Part shown: piece by piece, positions 21,157 through 25,000 of the stretch
How the letters are laid out: every line of letters begins with the position of its first letter
Numbering within the stretch: position 1 is the first letter of the stretch
Assembly (NCBI GenBank): GCA_018398765.1
Contig: JAHBMJ010001757.1
Coordinates: forward strand, 21,038-46,037
DNA length: 25,000 nucleotides
Direction: 5' to 3'
Source of the DNA: Chromera velia
Taxonomy: Eukaryota; Sar; Chromeraceae
Notes under the pieces: generated by a model
Database searches by the model: none
What the model was told of the DNA's origin: nothing
The model's input: only the letters and a program-made list of their open reading frames with translations
Position numbers and translations under genes: made by a program

Positions 21157-23561
21157 GCATTCATTCATTTCAACCGGGTCGTTCGTTTCTTTTCAGAATT
21201 ACAGTGTTTTTCTTCCCTCCATTCCTGCCGCCTCGATCCTGCTCTCGTTCTTTTTTCCCGTTTTTCTTTTTCTTCTTTTTTGCTCTTTCTGACAAACAAC
21301 AGACGGGCAGACGGACAGGGAAGGAGACCGTGAGCTCACGCATCTGTGGCAAGGAGGCAGAGCAGTGAAACTGAACAGTATGCGACGGCGATAAACCAAT
21401 CCTCGGGTCCTTCTATGAGGTCCCTGTGTGTGCGCGCGCGGGTCTCTGTCTGACCGCTTGTCTGGGGGCGAAAGTATGAGATAACGAAGCTTCATGGTAC
21501 AGAAAGAAGAAAGGGGTGTGAAAGGACAATGCGTTAAAGAGCAACAAAGAATTATCGCTCGGTCCGAACCGAGAGAAGAGGGAAGGAGGAGAGAAGGGAA
21601 CATGGCAAGAACCAGTTGCGTGGGAAGGAAGGAGACTGATTGATGATCATGTGCAGAGGGGAGAAGAAGAATCACGCATCAGATGGGAAATGAATTTGAA
21701 AAAACCAAACACTGACCAGACAGAGGTAATTGAGAATTTCGTCGCTTTTGAGAAGCTTCTCTTTCAAGAATTTCCTGCAGCACCACAACACCAGAAAGGC
21801 CCTCGCTCTTCCTCAGGACTGACGAATCGGAAAAGGGAAAAAAATACTAGTCTGTTGAAGGAGGGAATCGACGAGTCTCAAGACGGTCATTCATTTTTTC
21901 TTCGCCCTTCTAAGAACGGCCCCTATCAGGGTGCTCCCCTGTGGGAAAGTAAAGGATAGACATCCATCCATTCATCAATCCACTGGGTCCTTCTTTGTGT
22001 TTTTCTTCTTTTGTTCTGCCGCTATCAGCCGACCTCTGTGTCTCTCCTCTGCTCTGGAAAATGCTTCAAGGAGTTTCCTCCCCCACCCTTCTTTCTCGCC
22101 CTGTTCCGTTGCTGCCTTCTCTTTGTCTGAGCCTCGCCCTCTTTTTCTTCTTCTCTCTTCCCCCCCCCCTCACACAAAGACAGAAATGCGTCCAGACCCC
22201 CACACCCACCCGGTAGCTTTCCATTCATCTGCCGACGGCTCGTCTTGCCGTGCCTTCAGGTCCGCAGAAATTTTGGCTAATCTGTTGCGGGTCTGCACAC
22301 GCACACACACACACCACGCAACACACACACAGAGTGAGCGCGCGCGCGCGCGCGAGAGGGAGAGAGAGAGAGAGAGAGACGCAAGTCTACAACCACCCGC
22401 GCAAACATACCCACGAACATGACTAAGGCAGAAAAAAGACCGGTCTTCTCGGCTTCGTTCACAACAATTCCTGAAACTGAAAGTCTAAAGAGACGCCAGA
22501 GAGGGGCAAGAAAAGGCACTGCGGGGTGGAACTCCAACTGCTGCGTTCTCTTTCTCATCGTGAAAGAAGGGGCGGCATGTGTGCTTACCCCCTTTTTCCA
22601 AGATTAACACACTTACTCACGCACTCAGCCACACCGACACGGCCCGGCAACTGACTTCCGTGAGTTGTTGGAACTGCGTGATGGCCTGAGAAAATTCTGT
22701 CCCGGTTGACACGTCTGCCTCTGCAGTTGGGGGACGCAACAGAGACAGCAGAGGCGACTCCGACGAAGAGGAGGGGGTACCTCTTGAAAAGCCTCCTCCC
22801 CCCCCTAACCCTCCCAACAGAAAAATGAAACTACTGCCCCCAGCCAATGCGCCCATGGCAGACGCCACTGCAGATCTCCGGGAAGAAGGCACTCGCCTTT
22901 CCCCATTCCCCATGCCCCCCAATTCATGAGTTCCCTCTACTGCTCGTAACAAAGAGGTGTCCCGGATCGCGACACTCCGCAGAGACGGAGACGCAGACAG
23001 AAAATGCTGCTGCGTGCGACCTGATAGAGCCACATCTTGCCTGAAAGAAGAGGAAGAGGAAGGGCGCGACCGTACATCGACATGCATATGAGCACCGCCC
23101 CTCATACATTTTCACACGCGCGTTGACACAGAGAGAGCGCGAAGAGAAAACGGGGAAATTTCCCTGAGAAAGCACGATGAAGCAAGGGAATGAAAGGCAG
23201 GGAGAGAGAGAGACGGTGGAGCCGGATAGTTTACGGTCAGGAAGAAAAGCACTGTAGAAGCAGATACATTGGAAGCTAGGCGGGAGGCGAGGAGCAAAGG
23301 GAAAAGAGGAGCTTACCCTCTGGGATGGATGGGAGAGAAGGCTCCAGCGTCTTTGCATGCGGCTGCATAAGAAAACAAAGGGAAGCAGGGGCAGCAGAAA
23401 AGGGATTCGGATTGAAGAAAGACTGCTTTGCGGAGATGGAGACCACGAATTCTATCGCAGGAAGGAGCAGGGGGGAGAAACGAGGAAGAAAGCAGGAAAG
23501 ACCGAGAGAGCACAAGTACCCACGCACCTAGAAGAGCGCAGAGGGCAAGAAGGAAAGTCAT
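19984..23561 (-). CDS. Predicted thylakoid-lumen helical protein with tripartite plastid targeting (7 exons, 275 aa)
   Basis: Exons in transcript order: 23528-23561, 23317-23362, 22656-23040, 22210-22292, 21717-21774, 20939-21079, 19984-20064. All six joins keep phase (828 nt including TAG). Residues 1-19 are a signal peptide (MTFLLALCALL core) ending AGA before F20-S-P, the AFxP-type cleavage site of complex red-lineage plastids. Residues 20-75 are a Ser/Arg/Gln-rich, transit-like stretch. Residues 81-110 hold a twin arginine (SRRSAV) followed by a hydrophobic Gly/Ala/Leu/Phe segment, then a probable lumenal processing site AEA|D at 133-136. The mature part, about 140 residues, is almost all helical and charged, with segments such as FSQAITQFQQLTE, EWKATGKFLKEKLL, EVIKAFKKEAIALQIKLF and CSVQKFFELLSDVPEEL. 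Size, helicity and location resemble the four-helix lumenal photosystem II subunits PsbQ/Psb31, but I cannot align a signature motif, so the family is left open. The gene is head-to-head with DIM1. The first intron is short and splits the targeting sequence. Confidence 0.78.
20904..20928 (-). repeat. (CTGT/CTGC)n run just after the donor of exon 6, lumen-protein gene
   Basis: On the minus strand, 10 nt past the GTCAGT donor at 20938, a run of CTGT units passes into CTGC units. It lies in the intron between the last two exons. Confidence 0.8.
21080..21160 (-). repeat. (CTGT)n array forming the 3' end of intron 5, lumen-protein gene
   Basis: On the minus strand a CTGT array with CTAT variants runs into CTATCTGCAG, the acceptor of the exon starting at 21079. 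It is another repeat that ends on a splice acceptor. Confidence 0.85.
22293..22380 (-). repeat. Compound (CT)n(CG)n(GT)n repeat forming the 3' end of intron 3, lumen-protein gene
   Basis: Read on the minus strand, a CT run is followed by alternating CG, then GT-rich sequence ending in GTGTGCAG, the acceptor of exon 4 at 22292. The architecture parallels 5233-5288 and 15208-15269. Confidence 0.85.
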
Positions 23562-24134
23562 GCTCTCTCGGGAGCAGCAGCAGCGGCACCACAAAGCAAA
23601 TAAAACAAATTACTCTTAGGAAATGGACTCTCCCTCTTCACTCAGTCTGCGGACCAACGAACATGATCGTCACAAAGACGGCTGTACAATGGCGACCCCG
23701 GTATTAATACAACTGTACGCAGCCCACCTCACTGCTGCACGCAGGACATCGCCTACTTCTCTTCAGGCTGTCAGCTTCCTCACTGCATGATCGAGTCTGT
23801 CGATGTCTGTCGGAGACCGTGGGAGACGTACAAGAGGAGACGGCTAATCGAGACGGCCGGCCGGCCGGCCGGTGAAGCTATTAATACAAAGTCTCGCAGA
23901 CGGCCCCGCGGTGCCGCTGCATGCTTGCCCACTGCGTTGAAAAGCCTTTAATTTGGCTGGCCGGGATCTTCAATGCGTTAGCCGAATATTTCAGACTCAT
24001 AGCCGATTCTGTCTCTTGTCTGCATGCAATTAAACTTTCTGTCAACCACCCTCTTTGTAACTCCTGCACATGGCCGGGCTTCTTATGGTTTGCTCTATTG
24101 GCCTGAGAGCGCAAGAGTTGGCACTGTAGGCAAG
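23562..24134. promoter_or_regulatory. Head-to-head intergenic region, likely bidirectional promoter (lumen protein / DIM1)
   Basis: The two ATGs are 573 bp apart on opposite strands. TATTAATACAA occurs twice in direct orientation, at 23702-23712 and 23879-23889. Between the copies lies a (CCGG)n run at 23854-23872. TATTAATA is also found in the other head-to-head region. The first copy is 141 bp from the lumen-protein ATG and the second 249 bp from the DIM1 ATG. Promoter function is inferred from position. Confidence 0.5.
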
Positions 24135-25000
24135 ATGGCGATGCGACGGGAGAGAACGAATCATCGGAGCGATCCGATGTCGGGGGGGGGTGGGGGTGGG
24201 GGGGGTGCATTGGGACTTCAGTTGAACAAGAAGCTGGGACAGCATCTCCTCAAGAATCCAGGAATTGTTGAGAAGATTGTGAATGCATGTGACATCAAGT
24301 CAACCGACACGGTACTTGAAATCGGTCCCGGAACAGGCAACTTGACGATGAAGATTCTCCCTCTAGCAAAGCGCGTGGTGGCACTTGATATTGATGGGAG
24401 AATGGTTGCCGAAGTCAAGAAACGTGCGAATTCAGCAGGGTTCATGAACATCGAAGCGAGGGAGGGCGATGCCCTGAGAGCGTGCCTCGGAAGATTTGAT
24501 GTGTGCACCGGCAACATGCCGTATCAAATTTCGTCTCCTTTCATCTTCCGACTCCTTGCTCACCGGCCCCTATTCAAAACTGCAATTTTGATGTTCCAAA
24601 AGGAATTCTCGGAGAGACTCCTAGCCAAACCTGGAGACGACAAATACGGTCGCCTGGCGGTGAACACACAGTCAGTTTCTTCAGACCAGCGTCCCAGCTT
24701 TCTCGCTTGTCAGTTTCGTAAACTGTGTACGTCTCCGTCTCCTTTTTCTCAATATCCATCTGTCTGCAGGCTGTTCTGCAAGGTGACTGCAGTATGCAAA
24801 GTTTCGGCGGGATCTTTCAACCCCCCTCCTCAGGTCGACTCCATGGTGGTCAAGCTGGTCCCTCGAGACCCCCCCCTCCAGGTAGCTGTGGCTGCGTCTG
24901 TACGTCGAAGAAGATACTGTTCTTCTCTGGGCGGGTTGCCCGTTCATGCGCTTGTGTCTGCACAAGTGCGTGTATGTGCATTCATCTGACTGTTCCTGGC
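24135..25000 (+). CDS. DIM1: DIM1/DIMT1, 18S rRNA dimethyladenosine transferase (partial, cut by right edge)
   Basis: Exon 1 is 24135-24670 and exon 2 is 24770-24881. The join falls inside a Gln codon, and a donor GTAGCT follows at 24882. Further exons lie beyond the window, so about 216 of the usual ~310 residues are visible. The enzyme methylates two adjacent adenines near the 3' end of small-subunit rRNA using S-adenosylmethionine and works in pre-ribosome processing. The sequence shows KKLGQHLLKNPGIV near 32-45, the SAM-binding loop LEIGPGTGNLT at 61-71, acidic D85 in VALDIDGRM, and motif IV at 127-130 followed by QISSPFIFRLLAHRP and AILMFQKEF. Then come LLAKPGDDKYGRLAVNTQ and, in exon 2, SAGSFNPPPQVDSMVVKL. 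These are the eukaryotic DIM1 rather than bacterial KsgA forms. Motif IV reads NMPY instead of NLPY. The N-terminus has eight Gly encoded by an almost pure G run. I take the ATG at 24135; an in-frame ATG at 24024 would add 37 residues from the promoter region. Confidence 0.94.
24182..24206 (+). repeat. G-rich run encoding eight glycines in DIM1
   Basis: Twenty-five bases with only three T interruptions encode Gly17-Gly24, between the basic N-terminus and the methyltransferase fold. Such a run is prone to length error in sequencing and to real length variation. It could also form a G-quadruplex in the mRNA close to the start codon. Confidence 0.85.

Noticed and set aside
21080-21160. Regularly repeated CAGA units that might suggest a CRISPR-like array
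   Set aside because: It is a simple tetranucleotide microsatellite without spacers, at a splice acceptor of a nuclear gene.
24024-24134. Upstream in-frame ATG that would extend DIM1 by 37 residues
   Set aside because: The extension has no similarity to DIM1 N-termini that I know and lies in the promoter region. The ATG at 24135 gives a short basic N-terminus typical of the family. A targeting role cannot be fully excluded.

Overview
The window is nuclear DNA of an intron-rich photosynthetic protist. It carries eukaryote-only genes (eIF2A, DRE2/CIAPIN1, DIM1, a Golgi Yip1-family protein), each cut into short exons by GT-AG introns. It also carries a gene whose product begins with a signal peptide ending AGA|FSP, followed by a transit-like region and a twin-arginine segment. 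That layering is expected for a thylakoid-lumen protein in an alga with a complex plastid of red-algal origin. TGCATGCAG-type 3' splice sites and the heavy load of simple repeats make a chromerid alveolate (Chromera-like) my best guess. A stramenopile cannot be excluded from sequence alone.

Layout: 1-3056 has no confidently assigned gene, only a possible minus-strand terminal exon near 1282-1463. 3057-8233 (+) is a 12-exon gene for a WW domain fused to a five-helix Yip1/YIPF1-2 membrane protein. 9455-11293 (-) is DRE2 in two exons, with an intron filled by about 600 bp of GGAA/GAAA-type repeat. 11766-18927 (+) is eIF2A in 20 exons. 19984-23561 (-) is a 7-exon gene for a predicted thylakoid-lumen helical protein. 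24135 to the right edge (+) is DIM1, the 18S rRNA dimethyladenosine transferase, cut off by the window end. All exon joins given here were checked by hand for phase, and each complete gene gives an uninterrupted reading frame.

The five genes alternate strictly in orientation. The two tail-to-tail intergenic regions (8234-9454 and 18928-19983) each hold an A+T-rich island unlike the rest of the window. The two head-to-head regions (11294-11765 and 23562-24134) are short, presumably bidirectional promoters, and both contain TATTAATA.

The most unusual pattern is at the introns. About a third of the donors read GTCAGT. Many simple repeats begin exactly at a donor, as (GTCA)n or (GTGA)n, or end exactly at an acceptor, as (TG)nCAG, (CCTG)nCAG or (TGCA)nG, as if splice signals were the seeds or the preferred sites of repeat growth. 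The genes do not form a pathway. They are housekeeping genes of secretion, Fe-S assembly, translation, photosynthesis and ribosome assembly.
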